This document shows, in pieces, positions 1 to 9,032 of a DNA stretch of 35,670 nucleotides; the first letter of the stretch is position 1, and the number at the start of each line of letters is the position of its first letter. The DNA is taken from NCBI GenBank assembly GCA_005884455.1, contig VBCH01000226.1, positions 1 through 35,670 of the forward strand. Reading direction: 5' to 3'. The notes below the pieces were generated by a model. The model saw only the letters and a list, made by a program, of their open reading frames with translations. It searched no databases and was not told where the DNA came from. A program made the position numbers and the translations under genes. This DNA is from Betaproteobacteria bacterium (GTDB lineage: Bacteria; Pseudomonadota; Gammaproteobacteria; Burkholderiales; SG8-39).

Positions 1-36
1 TAATTTGGCCCAGGTATCAGCCGCAGGGGACGTCGG

Positions 37-1149
37 ATGGAGATGGAGAACCTCGTCACCCTCACCCCCCGCTATCCCTCCCGCGTGAATCTCCGGCGCG
101 AATCAAGCGTGACCGCTGCGGATCTGGTCATGGGCTTGACCGTCATCATCCCCGCCTACAACGAGGCCGGGTTCGTCGGCGACACAATCCGAAGCCTGCT
201 CGCGCAGACGGTCCCGCCCGATCAGATCATCCTGGTCGACGACGGCTCGACCGACGGCACCGGCGATGTGGGGTGCCGCGCCGGCATCACGGTGATCCGG
301 CCCCCGCGCAACACCGGATCCAAGGCCGGCGCGCAAACCTTCGCCTTGCCGTGGGTGCGAACCAAGCTCGTGATGGCGATCGACGCCGACACCACGCTGG
401 AGCCGACCGCCGTCGAAAGGCTGATGCGGTCGTTCGAGGATCCGGGCGTCGGCGCGGCCTGCGGGTTTGTCCTGCCGCGTCGCATCAAGACCCTGTGGGA
501 ACGGGGTCGCTTCGTCGAATACCTGTTTGCTTTCACTTTCTACAAGCAGGTGCAGGAGTACTACCGCCGACCGATGATCTCGTCGGGCTGCTTCTCGATG
601 TATCGAACCGACCTGATGCGCCGCCACGGCGGATGGCCGGGCAGGACGCTGGCCGAGGACATGGATCTCACATGGACCTTCCACCAGACCGGCGTCGGGG
701 TGCGCTTCGAGCCCGAAGCGGTCTGCTACCCCATCGAGCCGTACAACTTTCGCTTCATGCGCAGGCAGCTTCGCCGGTGGAGCCACGGCTTCATCCAGAA
801 CGTCACCCTGCATTGGAAAGGCGTGCTAACCGTGCCGTTCCTGCGATCGGCGGTGGCCGTGGCCCTGTGGGACGCGATCGTGGCCTCGCTGGTCTTCCTG
901 ATCGTGCTGCCGCTGCTGATCGTCGCGCTCCGAAGCCCATGGCTGCTGCTCGCGTATTTCATCGACGCTCCCGCGATCCTGGTGCCGCTCCTGATCGGCG
1001 CGATCCCGCGCCGCGAGTTCGGGCGCACGCTCGCGAGCCTGCCTGCATTTTTCGTGCTGCGCCTCGTGAACGGATTCTATTTTCTGGAAGCCGTCTGGTC
1101 CGAGTGGTTCCTGCGGCGCGCCTCCCTGACCTACGAGAAAGGACACTAG
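37..1149 (+). CDS. Processive family 2 glycosyltransferase (exopolysaccharide synthase-like)
   Basis: A 370-residue inner-membrane glycosyltransferase of the PgaC/NodC/cellulose-synthase type, expected to polymerise a sugar nucleotide on the cytoplasmic face and push the chain across the membrane. The GT-A domain starts near residue 33 (LTVIIPAYNEAG). The sugar-nucleotide aspartates lie in VDDGSTDG (67-74), DAD is at 116-118, the acceptor motif AEDMD at 206-210, and the processivity motif QLRRW at 244-248. Two or three membrane segments follow between about 275 and 345. The ATG at 37 has a GGGG stretch about 8 bases upstream; an internal ATG just before the GT-A domain (position 130) is an alternative start. 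The gene is followed 3 bp later by a small membrane protein and then a TPR/barrel protein, which together suggest polymer export. The family is clear; the polymer is not. Confidence 0.88.
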   Translation: MEMENLVTLTPRYPSRVNLRRESSVTAADLVMGLTVIIPAYNEAGFVGDTIRSLLAQTVPPDQIILVDDGSTDGTGDVGCRAGITVIRPPRNTGSKAGAQTFALPWVRTKLVMAIDADTTLEPTAVERLMRSFEDPGVGAACGFVLPRRIKTLWERGRFVEYLFAFTFYKQVQEYYRRPMISSGCFSMYRTDLMRRHGGWPGRTLAEDMDLTWTFHQTGVGVRFEPEAVCYPIEPYNFRFMRRQLRRWSHGFIQNVTLHWKGVLTVPFLRSAVAVALWDAIVASLVFLIVLPLLIVALRSPWLLLAYFIDAPAILVPLLIGAIPRREFGRTLASLPAFFVLRLVNGFYFLEAVWSEWFLRRASLTYEKGH

Positions 1150-1152
1150 ACC

Positions 1153-1521
1153 ATGAACCCAGGATTGCCCGGAGCCGGCATCGGCGGTTTGTTCTACGTT
1201 CTCAGCGCGCTCTGGATGCCGATCTGCGAGCTGTGGCGCCTGCGGCGGGGCGACGCGCGGGGGCAGTGGCCCTTGGTGGCGAGGCAGTTTGCGATCGCGG
1301 TCGGAATAATCGTCGCCATGAGCGGCGTTTTCTGGGCCTTGGATACAGTGCTGATACTCAAGCAAGTCGCCGCGCATGCCGCAGGCCAGATGCACGCGAT
1401 GTGGACTTTGCGCGTGTCGGCGCTCGCGGTAACGTCTGGCGTGCTGGCCACGGTGCTCGGCACGGTGCACGTCGTTCGGCTGTGCCTGAGGCTGCGTACG
1501 GTGCGACACGCTGCTCGATGA
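1153..1521 (+). CDS. Small three-helix membrane protein of the exopolysaccharide module
   Basis: A 122-residue protein with no family I can name. Three hydrophobic stretches, at about residues 10-28, 45-70 and 88-112, are separated by short arginine-rich loops (LWRLRRGD, LRLRTVRH), so it should be an inner-membrane protein. It begins 3 bp after the glycosyltransferase stop, and its TGA overlaps the next ATG (ATGA at 1518-1521), so the three genes are almost certainly one translationally coupled operon. Position and size resemble PgaD, the small membrane partner of the poly-GlcNAc synthase PgaC, but I see no sequence evidence beyond size, topology and context. An accessory subunit of the synthase is the most likely role. 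Confidence 0.75.
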   Translation: MNPGLPGAGIGGLFYVLSALWMPICELWRLRRGDARGQWPLVARQFAIAVGIIVAMSGVFWALDTVLILKQVAAHAAGQMHAMWTLRVSALAVTSGVLATVLGTVHVVRLCLRLRTVRHAAR

Positions 1522-3101
1522 GGGCATGCAGGAGCGCCGCGCTCCTGGTCCTGCTGTTGGTGGCCTGGCCGCCTCCGAGCGAGGCCCAGGCGGCGGCGCA
1601 AGGCTTGCTGCAACGGGCCGACGCGGCTTATTCATCGGGAAATCGCGAGCTCGCGAAGACCTTGTACCGAGCGGTGCTCGCCTCCGATCCCAGCAACTCC
1701 CGCGCCGCCTTTCAGTTGGCTCGCCTCTCGCCTCCGGGCTCGGCCGAAGCCGTCGCGCTCCTGCGGCGTTACGTGAAGGTCGAGCCGGGCGATCCCTGGG
1801 GCAATATGGCCCTGGGCGACGCGCTGGCAAAAGCGGGCAAGATCGACGAGGCAATAGAGCAATACGGTCTCGCTCGCCGCAAGGCGCCCGCCGAGTCCGA
1901 CGTCTACTTGGGCCTGGGCCGGATCTTGCGCGATGCGGGTCGCAACGACGAGCTGGTGAAGAACTACGAACAATGGGCGTCACGGCAACCGCAGAACGCG
2001 GAAGCGTGGTCCGAGCTCGGGCGGGCGCGGCAGCGGGCAAAACGTTACGCCGAAGCCGCCGATGCCTATGCAACATCGCTCGCGCTCAAGGAGAGCGACC
2101 GCACCCGGGAGCTGCTCGACGACGCATTGGCGGAAACCGCGATCTCGCTGCGGCCTTTTCTCGGCCGCAGCGATGATTCCGACCAGAACCGGATCACTCT
2201 GCGGGGCCTCGAGGGCGAATGGCAGTTCACGCAGCGCTCGCGCCTGGGCCTGCACGCGGAACGGAACGAGGTGAAGGACCCCGTCAGCTCGGGAACTGCC
2301 GATGCCGTCGCGCTCATCGCGAAGTGGCGGCCGTTCAATACCCTCAAGCTGGACGGCTTCGCCGGTGGCGCGCGGCTGAGCCCGGACCAGCCCGGCCAGA
2401 AAGCGGTGAACCGTCCGTGGGCGGGATTGCGCGTTCGTTGGACCAGCCCCGAAGAGGGGCCCGCCGCGGAATTGCGCTTGAGACAGGCTCCGCTGATCGC
2501 CACGCCCGGGCTGGTGGCGCAACCGGTTGAGCTGGCGGAAATCAAGGCGGGCGTCGATCTCCCTGTGACCGGGCCGTTTCGCGTGCGCGCGCGCGGACAG
2601 GCCGGCACGCTCGACTCGGCCACGGACGTCAATCACCGTTCCGGCTACCAGCTCGGCCCGGTCTACCGCTGGCGTCCGGCAGCCGAGGTCGGCGTGTTCT
2701 ACAGCGAGCTCGGCTACGAGCACGCCACGGCGGCAGGCTATTTCGCTCCAAAGCGCGCCCAGACGGTCGAATTGGGTACTTACATCGAGTACGAGGGCCT
2801 TTCCCCGCTCACCTTCGCGCTCGACGCGGGCGCGGGACAGCAGCGCGTGGAAAAACAGGGCGGGGACATCCGCGACTGGATCGCGACCTACCGCTTGTGG
2901 GCGTTGGTGTCGTGGGCGCTCAAGCCCGGCATGAGCCTCGAGCTGGAGCTCGAGCATTACGACTCGCCCGTGGCGGGAAATGCTGTTGCTCCGACGGCAA
3001 ACTGGAGCTACAACGCAGCGACCCTGTCGCTGCGCTTCGGCGTCAGGCCGCAGAGCGCGCGTTCCTTCCTGTCCGAGCGCGCCGACCGCCGGCTCAGGTA
3101 G
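1518..3101 (+). CDS. TPR periplasmic scaffold with C-terminal outer-membrane beta-barrel
   Basis: A 527-residue exported protein. Residues 1 to about 24 form a signal peptide (hydrophobic LLVLLLVAW, then SEAQA). Several TPR-type helical repeats follow to about residue 190 (for example AYSSGNRELAKTLYRAVLAS and ALAKAGKIDEAIEQYGLARR). The C-terminal 330 residues alternate polar and hydrophobic amino acids in a beta-barrel pattern and end in a short strand (ATLSLRFGV), as outer-membrane barrels do. This TPR-plus-porin plan matches PgaA, BcsC and the NfrA-type proteins that carry a polysaccharide through the periplasm and outer membrane. The start is the ATG overlapping the previous stop; there is no separate ribosome site, implying coupling. 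The 3' end overlaps the convergent barstar-like gene by 8 bp. Function is inferred from architecture and neighbours. Confidence 0.82.
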   Translation: MRACRSAALLVLLLVAWPPPSEAQAAAQGLLQRADAAYSSGNRELAKTLYRAVLASDPSNSRAAFQLARLSPPGSAEAVALLRRYVKVEPGDPWGNMALGDALAKAGKIDEAIEQYGLARRKAPAESDVYLGLGRILRDAGRNDELVKNYEQWASRQPQNAEAWSELGRARQRAKRYAEAADAYATSLALKESDRTRELLDDALAETAISLRPFLGRSDDSDQNRITLRGLEGEWQFTQRSRLGLHAERNEVKDPVSSGTADAVALIAKWRPFNTLKLDGFAGGARLSPDQPGQKAVNRPWAGLRVRWTSPEEGPAAELRLRQAPLIATPGLVAQPVELAEIKAGVDLPVTGPFRVRARGQAGTLDSATDVNHRSGYQLGPVYRWRPAAEVGVFYSELGYEHATAAGYFAPKRAQTVELGTYIEYEGLSPLTFALDAGAGQQRVEKQGGDIRDWIATYRLWALVSWALKPGMSLELELEHYDSPVAGNAVAPTANWSYNAATLSLRFGVRPQSARSFLSERADRRLR

Positions 3102-3528
3102 AAGGCATGTCGGGCCACCCGGATTTCCAGCCCTCCGGCCCGCCGATCAGCGTCCAGAAGGGCTTGCCTTCTCCGCGCCAGTGCTCGGCCGCCGCGTCCA
3201 TGGCGTCGAGCGCTTCAGTCGCCTCGTGCCCGTGCCCGCCGCAGAAGTGTTTGCTCTTCTCGAGGATGACCACCCAGCCCTTCGCGGAAAGCCACGACAG
3301 GTCTTTCAGGCCGCCGGTAAAAGCGCTCCAGTCGGTGCTCAGCTTGTCGGGAAAGCGAAGCGCCCGCGACACCTCGTCGAGAAAGTCCTCCTTGTCGTGC
3401 GCGTGGTGGATGTCGATGTAGATCACCATCAGTCCCGCGGCGGCGGCCGCGCGCGCGAGCTCGCGCGCGTCGCCGGAGAGCTGGAACACGCCCGCTTTCG
3501 CCGCGTCCCTGATCCATTCGGCGTTCAT
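3094..3528 (-). CDS. Barstar-like protein (ribonuclease inhibitor family)
   Basis: A 144-residue protein resembling the barstar family, small cytoplasmic proteins that inhibit barnase-type ribonucleases. The family core is visible: a beta strand (LMVIYIDI), then RALRFPDKLSTDWSAFTGGL and KDLSWLSAKGWVVIL, matching the FP-x(4)-W-D/S-A-F-x-D/G-x-L-x-D-L pattern. It is longer than Bacillus barstar (about 90 residues), with extra sequence at both ends, as is usual for proteobacterial members. The start is set by the ATG at 3528; an in-frame upstream start would lie inside aspS. It begins only 4 bp after the aspS stop and is probably co-transcribed. No barnase-like gene lies in the window, so its partner, if any, is elsewhere. 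Confidence 0.8.
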   Translation of the reverse strand: MNAEWIRDAAKAGVFQLSGDARELARAAAAAGLMVIYIDIHHAHDKEDFLDEVSRALRFPDKLSTDWSAFTGGLKDLSWLSAKGWVVILEKSKHFCGGHGHEATEALDAMDAAAEHWRGEGKPFWTLIGGPEGWKSGWPDMPST

Positions 3529-3532
3529 GCGC

Positions 3533-5170
3533 TCAGCTCTCCGCCTTGCGCAGGCGAATGTGCAGCTCGCGCAACTGCTTCTCGTCCACCGGCGACGGAG
3601 CATGCGTGAGCAGGTCCTGCGCGCGCTGCGTCTTGGGAAAGGCGATGACGTCGCGGATCGACTCGGTGCCGGCCATCATGGCGACGATGCGGTCCAGGCC
3701 GAAGGCGATCCCGCCGTGCGGCGGCGCGCCGTATTGCAGCGCTTCGAGCAGAAACCCGAACTTGTGCTTCGCTTCATCGGGCCCGATCGACAGCGCGCGG
3801 AACACCTTCGACTGCACTTCCTCGCGGTGAATGCGCACCGACCCTCCGCCGATCTCCGAGCCGTTCAGCACCATGTCGTAGGCCTTGGCGAGCGCCGCCC
3901 CGGGATCGCGCGCGAGAAGATCCTCGTGGCCGTCCTTGGGAGCCGTGAACGGGTGGTGCATCGCGTTCCAGCGCTTTGCCTCCTCGTCGTACTCGAACAT
4001 CGGGAAGTCGACGACCCAGAGCGGCTTCCAGCCGCCTCGCGCGTAGCCCTTTTCGTGGCCGATCTTTACGCGCAGGGCGCCGAGCGCGTCGTTGACTACC
4101 TTGATTTTTCCCGCGCCGAAGAACATCAGGTCGCCGTTTTTGGCGCCGGAGCGATCGACGATCGCGCGCAAGGCCGCATCCGACAGGTTCTTCACGATGG
4201 GGAATCCGGCGACCCGGTGCACACGTGTGTTCGCAGGTCCCGAGAACACCTTGAACTCCACCGACTTCATCACCTCGGTCAGCTCGGTGAGTTTCAGGGG
4301 CACGCGCAGGTCCGGCTTGTCCGAGCCGTAGTCGCGCGTCGCGTCCGCGTAGCTCATCACCGGGAACGGGTCGGGCAGGGCGACCTCCAGGACCTCCTTG
4401 AACACGTTTCGGATCATGCTCTCGAAAATCGCGCGGATTTCCGTCTCGCCGAGGAAGGAAGTCTCGCAGTCGATCTGGGTGAACTCGGGCTGGCGGTCGG
4501 CGCGCAGGTCCTCGTCGCGGAAGCATCGGGTGATCTGGTAGTAACGGTCGAATCCCGCGATCATGAGGAGCTGCTTGAAGAGCTGCGGCGATTGCGGCAG
4601 CGCGAAGAACTCGCCTGCGTGTACGCGCGAAGGCACGAGGTAGTCGCGCGCGCCCTCGGGCGTGGAGCGCGTGAGCATCGGCGTCTCGATGTCGATGAAT
4701 CCGTTCGCGTCGAGGTATTTCCTCACCGCCATCGCCGCGCGGTAGCGCAGCATCATGTTCTTCTGCATGGCCTCGCGGCGCAGGTCGATCACGCGGTGCG
4801 TGAGGCGCACGGTCTCGGAGAGATTGTCGTCATCGAGCTGGAAAGGCGGAGCGAGCGAGGTGTTGAGGATCTCGATCGTGTGCGCGAGCACTTCGACCTC
4901 GCCCGAGGCGATGTTCGGATTGACGGTGCCTTCGGGACGCCGGCGCACGAGGCCGGTGACCTTCAGCACGAACTCGTTGCGTATCCGTTCCGCCGTCGCG
5001 AAGGTCGCCTTGCGGTCGGGATCCGACACCACCTGAGCGAGGCCCTCGCGGTCTCGCAGGTCGATGAAGATGACCCCGCCGTGGTCGCGGCGGCGGTGCG
5101 CCCAGCCGGCGAGCGTCACGGTCTGCCCCAGGAGCGCCGCGGAGAGCTTGCCGCAATAGTGGGTGCGCAT
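3533..5170 (-). CDS. aspS: Aspartyl-tRNA synthetase, probably non-discriminating, with shortened insertion domain
   Basis: A 545-residue bacterial-type class II aminoacyl-tRNA synthetase that charges tRNA with aspartate. An OB-fold anticodon domain is at 1-100 ([23 protein letters not shown]). Motif 2 is [18 protein letters not shown] and motif 3 is [13 protein letters not shown]. His30 and Gly81 match the residues linked in the Pseudomonas enzyme to relaxed recognition of tRNA-Asn, so this enzyme may be non-discriminating and feed Asp-tRNA-Asn to GatCAB. It is about 45 residues shorter than the usual 590. From memory of the E. coli protein, the missing part is one block in the GAD insertion domain near residues 310-325, where [13 protein letters not shown] runs directly into FPIVKNLSD. 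The reading frame is intact across the junction. The ATG at 5170 has no ribosome site; see the promoter entry. Confidence 0.96.
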   Translation of the reverse strand: MRTHYCGKLSAALLGQTVTLAGWAHRRRDHGGVIFIDLRDREGLAQVVSDPDRKATFATAERIRNEFVLKVTGLVRRRPEGTVNPNIASGEVEVLAHTIEILNTSLAPPFQLDDDNLSETVRLTHRVIDLRREAMQKNMMLRYRAAMAVRKYLDANGFIDIETPMLTRSTPEGARDYLVPSRVHAGEFFALPQSPQLFKQLLMIAGFDRYYQITRCFRDEDLRADRQPEFTQIDCETSFLGETEIRAIFESMIRNVFKEVLEVALPDPFPVMSYADATRDYGSDKPDLRVPLKLTELTEVMKSVEFKVFSGPANTRVHRVAGFPIVKNLSDAALRAIVDRSGAKNGDLMFFGAGKIKVVNDALGALRVKIGHEKGYARGGWKPLWVVDFPMFEYDEEAKRWNAMHHPFTAPKDGHEDLLARDPGAALAKAYDMVLNGSEIGGGSVRIHREEVQSKVFRALSIGPDEAKHKFGFLLEALQYGAPPHGGIAFGLDRIVAMMAGTESIRDVIAFPKTQRAQDLLTHAPSPVDEKQLRELHIRLRKAES

Positions 5171-5179
5171 CGGGGGCGG

Positions 5180-5185
5180 AGTATA
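5180..5185 (-). promoter_or_regulatory. Extended -10 promoter for aspS, close enough for a leaderless mRNA
   Basis: On the minus strand the gap before aspS contains TTTGCTATACT, that is TG-n-TATACT, an extended -10 element. I see no convincing -35 at 16-18 bp. Only 9 bases separate the hexamer from the ATG, so transcription should start within a few bases of the start codon, and no Shine-Dalgarno sequence is present. The gap to the upstream exporter gene is 49 bp. Confidence 0.5.
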
Positions 5186-5219
5186 GCAAACCGATACCAG
5201 CGGGAATCGGGCGCGCGCT

Positions 5220-7550
5220 CTAGCGCTCTTCGCGTTCCCGCTCCGCCGTGCCGCCGAGCATCATCGAGTTGAGCAGCGACAGGGCGCAGCCCAAGGTGAC
5301 GGTGAGCCCGATCGCCGACAGTACGGGGATGCGCGAGGTCGCAAGGCACCCGAACGCGGCGAACGTGGTGAGAAAACACACCGACAAGGCGAGCGAAGTG
5401 CCCTGCTCGCTATCGGTTCCGGGTTGCGCCCGGCTGAAAAACAGCGAGTAGTTGAGACCGATGCCGAGCACGAGCAAAAGCGAAACCAGGTGGAACAGCG
5501 ATAACCCGATCCCGAGCAGCATGAGGCAGGCGATCGTCATCGCAATCGCCGCGTAGACCGGCAGCATGACCTGCAGCGCCTTGCGCACGCCGCGCAGTCC
5601 GATGCAGAGCAGCAAGGCGATAGCGAGCGCGCCCAAGCCGGCGAGTGCAAGGGCCTGAGAGCGATAACCGCCGATCAGCCGGTCCGATTCGGCCTTGAGG
5701 CCGAGGAAGCTCGCGCGCGTTTCGGCGGGCAGCCCCTCGGCGAGCGAACGCAGCCGCGCCGGGTCGCGCACGCCGCGCAGCGGAATGAGCGCATGCCATT
5801 CGCCGTCGCCCGTGGCGAGCAGCGACTGCACCTTGAGGTCGAGCCCGGTCCCACGCAGGTCCTCGATCGTGAGCAAGCGCCCGAGCCGCGCCGCTTCCAC
5901 GTCGCGCTCGAACGGCGCAAAGGCGTCGGCGCGATACGGCAGGCCTCGAAGCGCCCGGGCGAGCGAGCGGTGCAGGTTTCGGGCTTCGGGCAGCGCGGCG
6001 CGGCGGCGTTCCTGGGTCTTCGCGCTCGGCAGATAGCGCGCCGCCAGGTCGAAGCCTTCCAGCACGCCCTCTGCCACCCAGCTCTGCAGAGCGGGCGCCA
6101 GTCGCTCGCTCTTCTCGAGCACCGCTTCGCGGCTCGCGCCCGTCGCGATCAGAAGATAGCCCACGTCCGGAGCACGCAGATCGGCGGCGAGCTGCCGGTG
6201 CAGCTCGCGTGCCGATTCGGGCAGCGGGCTCAGGTGCCCGATGTCGTCGTCCCAGATCCGGTCGTGGCGCGCGACGATTAAAGCGAGCGCCGCGGCGAGC
6301 AGCACCCAGGCGATCCACGCCACGCTCCGCAACGCGAGTCCCGCGCGAACCAGGCTGAAGGGCAGCGTGCGCGGCGGCGGCGCTCCGCGGCCCGGCGCGA
6401 GCGCGGGCAGAACCCAGCGCGTGACGAGCCCCGCCGCGAGCACGCCGACCATCGACAGAACGCCGAGCTGCGACAAGCCCTGGAGGCTCGACAGCAGCAG
6501 AGCGAGCGAGCCGAAGACGGTGGTGAGCACCGCAAGGCGCAAGGTCGGCCAGACCCGCGCCAGGATGTCGGGGATTGATTCGCCGGCCTTGCGCTGCGTG
6601 AAGACATAGGACGGATAATCGACTGCCTCGCCGATCACGGTCGCGCCGAAGGCGAGCGTGATCCCGTGAACCGTGCCGAACAGCGCGCCCACCGCCGCGA
6701 ATCCCACGAGCAGGCCCGTCAGCACCGGCAGCGCGGAGAGCGCCACGGGGGCGGGCGAACGGTATACGAAGACCAGTATCAGGAGGACCAGCGCACCCGC
6801 GAGCCCCGTGAGCCGGCGGGTTTCATGCTCGATTGCCGCGCGCGTGCGCGCGGCAAACACGCCCGGCCCGCTGATCAACACGCGATATTCGGGACCCGCT
6901 CCGGTCCGTCGAAAGGCGTCCGCCAAGGCGTCGGCCGCCTCCTGCTGGCGCGCGGCATCGATCCCGGAGGCTGCGGTCTGCGCAACAAGGAGCGCGCGAG
7001 CGCCGTCTCCCGAAAACCAGACGCCGTGCCGGGAGGCGGGCGCACCTTGACCTACGGTTTCGGCGAGGCTGCGCAGTTCGTCCGTCGGATCGCTCGCGAT
7101 CATCGCCTTGAACGCCGTTCCCTCGAGCGTCGCGAACCGTTCGAGGTTCCCGCGCAGCGCGCGGGCGAGCGATCGCTCGCTGAAGCGCTCGGCGCTCACC
7201 GTCGGGCTGAGGAGATAACGATGCTTCAATCCGAGCTCGCGCGCGCCTCGAGTGAATTCAGCGGCGCCGTTCATGACATAGTCGAAGCGCCGGTCGGGCG
7301 CGATCGCGCGCGCGAGTTCGCGGGAGAAGCGCGCGAGCTGAGGTGGCGCGCCGCCTTCGATCGCGACCAGCAGGGTGCGGGAGGCCACGCCTTCGCGCAG
7401 CTGCTCAACGAGGAGCCGCTCGAGGCGCCCGCTGGCGACGGGGAGGAAGGCCGTCAAGTCGCTGGTGACGACCACGTGGTGCGCGGTCCACCAGGCGCTC
7501 GCCGCAACGAGCGCGAGCCAGGTGAACAGCGCCGTGCGCCGATAGGGCAT
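5220..7550 (-). CDS. MMPL/RND-superfamily lipid exporter
   Basis: A 776-residue inner-membrane transporter with the RND/MMPL plan. There is one N-terminal helix ([15 protein letters not shown]), a large periplasmic domain to about residue 220, and five or six helices at 225-375 ([48 protein letters not shown]). A second helix and periplasmic domain follow, then a final set of helices at 630-765. The polar GEAVDYPS and [13 protein letters not shown] segments are where proton-relay residues sit in this superfamily. It overlaps the LolA-like stop by one base at ATG 7550; a GTG at 7553 is equally possible. In aryl-polyene and related type II fatty-acid clusters this exporter partners LolA-like proteins to move an acylated lipid out of the inner membrane. 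Substrate unknown. Confidence 0.88.
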   Translation of the reverse strand: MPYRRTALFTWLALVAASAWWTAHHVVVTSDLTAFLPVASGRLERLLVEQLREGVASRTLLVAIEGGAPPQLARFSRELARAIAPDRRFDYVMNGAAEFTRGARELGLKHRYLLSPTVSAERFSERSLARALRGNLERFATLEGTAFKAMIASDPTDELRSLAETVGQGAPASRHGVWFSGDGARALLVAQTAASGIDAARQQEAADALADAFRRTGAGPEYRVLISGPGVFAARTRAAIEHETRRLTGLAGALVLLILVFVYRSPAPVALSALPVLTGLLVGFAAVGALFGTVHGITLAFGATVIGEAVDYPSYVFTQRKAGESIPDILARVWPTLRLAVLTTVFGSLALLLSSLQGLSQLGVLSMVGVLAAGLVTRWVLPALAPGRGAPPPRTLPFSLVRAGLALRSVAWIAWVLLAAALALIVARHDRIWDDDIGHLSPLPESARELHRQLAADLRAPDVGYLLIATGASREAVLEKSERLAPALQSWVAEGVLEGFDLAARYLPSAKTQERRRAALPEARNLHRSLARALRGLPYRADAFAPFERDVEAARLGRLLTIEDLRGTGLDLKVQSLLATGDGEWHALIPLRGVRDPARLRSLAEGLPAETRASFLGLKAESDRLIGGYRSQALALAGLGALAIALLLCIGLRGVRKALQVMLPVYAAIAMTIACLMLLGIGLSLFHLVSLLLVLGIGLNYSLFFSRAQPGTDSEQGTSLALSVCFLTTFAAFGCLATSRIPVLSAIGLTVTLGCALSLLNSMMLGGTAEREREER

Positions 7551-8149
7551 CACGGAGATTTTTCGTGGATGGTCATCACCGAGCCGTCTCCACCCGGTTC
7601 CAGGATTTCGAGACGAACGATGCGCGAACCCGAGCCGGCAATGCCTATGCTTTTCACGACGCCCGCGACCTCGAGCTCCCTCGGGGTAAGGGCCAGCGTC
7701 CAGCGCTGCCTCGTACCTCCCACCCTGACCGAATAGAGCCGCTCGAGCTCCGCGCCGTCGCCGGCAAGCGTTGCGCGCAGGGTCTCGACGAGCGCCGCGA
7801 CCAGCGGCTCGTTCAACAGCGCAATGCGTCGCGTCTTGCCCTCGCGCTCGACGGTCAGCCAGTCGCCGTCCACGCGAATCACTTCGCTGAAGGGCAGCAT
7901 CTGGCGTTTCTCGATCAGCGCAGGACGTTCATAGAGCAAGGTGCCGGAAAGTTGCAGGGGCTTTTGCAGCACGGCGACGCGCCTGACCTCGGAATACCGG
8001 GCCTGGGTCGTCTGCACCTGCGCGAGCTGCGCCATCAGCCGCGCGAAGTCCCAGGGCTCCTCCTGTGCGGCAGGCGAAAGCGAACCGGCAAGGAACAGCA
8101 CCGACGCCGCGCCTGCGACCCTAACGCGGAGACCCGCTCCAGAAATCAT
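7550..8149 (-). CDS. LolA-like periplasmic lipid/lipoprotein carrier
   Basis: A 199-residue exported protein. A signal peptide covers about residues 1-27 (VAGAASVLFLAGSLSPAAQ). The mature part reads as LolA-type antiparallel beta-sheet: DFARLMAQLAQVQTTQARYSEVR, then LSGTLLYERPALIEKR and a C-terminal half with LALTPRELEVAGVVKSIGI. LolA itself shuttles lipoproteins; paralogues encoded beside MMPL exporters are thought to carry an exported lipid or pigment. The ATG at 8149 lies inside the upstream acyltransferase, giving a 29-bp overlap, and has no clear ribosome site, so coupling is likely. The stop overlaps the exporter start. The dedicated-paralogue reading rests on this context. Confidence 0.82.
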   Translation of the reverse strand: MISGAGLRVRVAGAASVLFLAGSLSPAAQEEPWDFARLMAQLAQVQTTQARYSEVRRVAVLQKPLQLSGTLLYERPALIEKRQMLPFSEVIRVDGDWLTVEREGKTRRIALLNEPLVAALVETLRATLAGDGAELERLYSVRVGGTRQRWTLALTPRELEVAGVVKSIGIAGSGSRIVRLEILEPGGDGSVMTIHEKSP

Positions 8150-9032
8150 AGAAGTTGAACCAGTTGTAAGGCGCGAGGCGGCAGAAATGCTCGAGCCTCC
8201 CGGCGTAGCGCTGGACCCATTCGCGGACCCACGCGACCCGCACGGCGCGGTCCGCACTCGGCTCTTCGCAGAACGGTTCCAAGTGAATAACGTAGCGCTT
8301 GCCGCCCTCGTACAAGCCGGCGACGAGGTACACCGGGGCGCGCAGGCTCAGGGCGAGCCGCAGCGGTCCTTGGGGAAAGGCGGCATAGCGCCCGAAGAAG
8401 CGGCACGCTACCGTCTTGTCGGAGCCGGCCGGGCGGTCGCCGAGCATGCCCACCAGCTCGCCGCGCGAGAGGCATTCGGCGATCTGCAACATGGTGTCGG
8501 CCCCTCCGGGCACGATGATGCGCTCACGGATCGCCGGATCAAGCCGGGCATTCACCACCTCGGTGATATTCGCGGCGTTGTCCTCGTACATCACGACACT
8601 GACGGACAATCCGTGCACCGGCGCGAGCGTACGCAGCAGCTCGAAGCTGCCAAGATGCGCCCCGAGCAAGAGGCACCCTCGCCCCTTGGCGAGCGTGCGC
8701 CGCAGAAGGGCCAATCCCCTGGTCTCGATGTCAAAGCCGCCGAACCGGCCGTCGACAAAATACACGCGGTCTAGGACCGTCGCGGCAAAGGTAAACCAAT
8801 GCCGCCAGAGATCGGCAAGGCGCGGCGGCCGGCCGAGGGCGAGCGCAAGGTACTGGCGCGACGCGCTCCGTCCGCGCGGCGAGAATGCGAGGAAGTAGGC
8901 ACAAATCGGAACCAGCAACAGACGGGCGATGCGCCGCCCGCAGCGCAAAGCGAGCCACTTCATGAGTCGCGTCGCGCTGCGGCTGCCCCGCTCGCGCTGC
9001 TCGAGCCAGGGCGAATTCGTCGGGGCGTTCAT
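8121..9032 (-). CDS. LpxL/HtrB-family acyltransferase
   Basis: A 303-residue membrane-associated acyltransferase of the lipid A lauroyl/myristoyl transferase family. The catalytic H-x4-E is seen as His126 and Glu131 in GAHLGSFELL. Further family segments are the GMLGDRPAGSD region and FPQGPLRLALSLRAPVYLV near the substrate pocket. One membrane anchor lies at about residues 37-51. Members of this family occur in aryl-polyene clusters, where they are proposed to attach the acyl product to a glycolipid acceptor. Because this one sits between a COG4648 gene and a LolA-like gene, I favour that role over housekeeping lipid A synthesis. The ATG at 9032 overlaps the preceding stop (ATGA), so the operon is tightly coupled. 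Confidence 0.87.
   Translation of the reverse strand: MNAPTNSPWLEQRERGSRSATRLMKWLALRCGRRIARLLLVPICAYFLAFSPRGRSASRQYLALALGRPPRLADLWRHWFTFAATVLDRVYFVDGRFGGFDIETRGLALLRRTLAKGRGCLLLGAHLGSFELLRTLAPVHGLSVSVVMYEDNAANITEVVNARLDPAIRERIIVPGGADTMLQIAECLSRGELVGMLGDRPAGSDKTVACRFFGRYAAFPQGPLRLALSLRAPVYLVAGLYEGGKRYVIHLEPFCEEPSADRAVRVAWVREWVQRYAGRLEHFCRLAPYNWFNFYDFWSGSPR

Noticed and set aside
273-1517. N-terminal extension of the TPR/barrel frame over the glycosyltransferase gene
   Set aside because: The extension is out of frame with two clear genes and has no domains; the signal peptide starts at ATG 1518.
3527-5272. A 581-codon open frame on the plus strand opposite aspS
   Set aside because: It is the antisense shadow of aspS, caused by high GC codon bias; the translation is arginine/valine/histidine-rich without domains.
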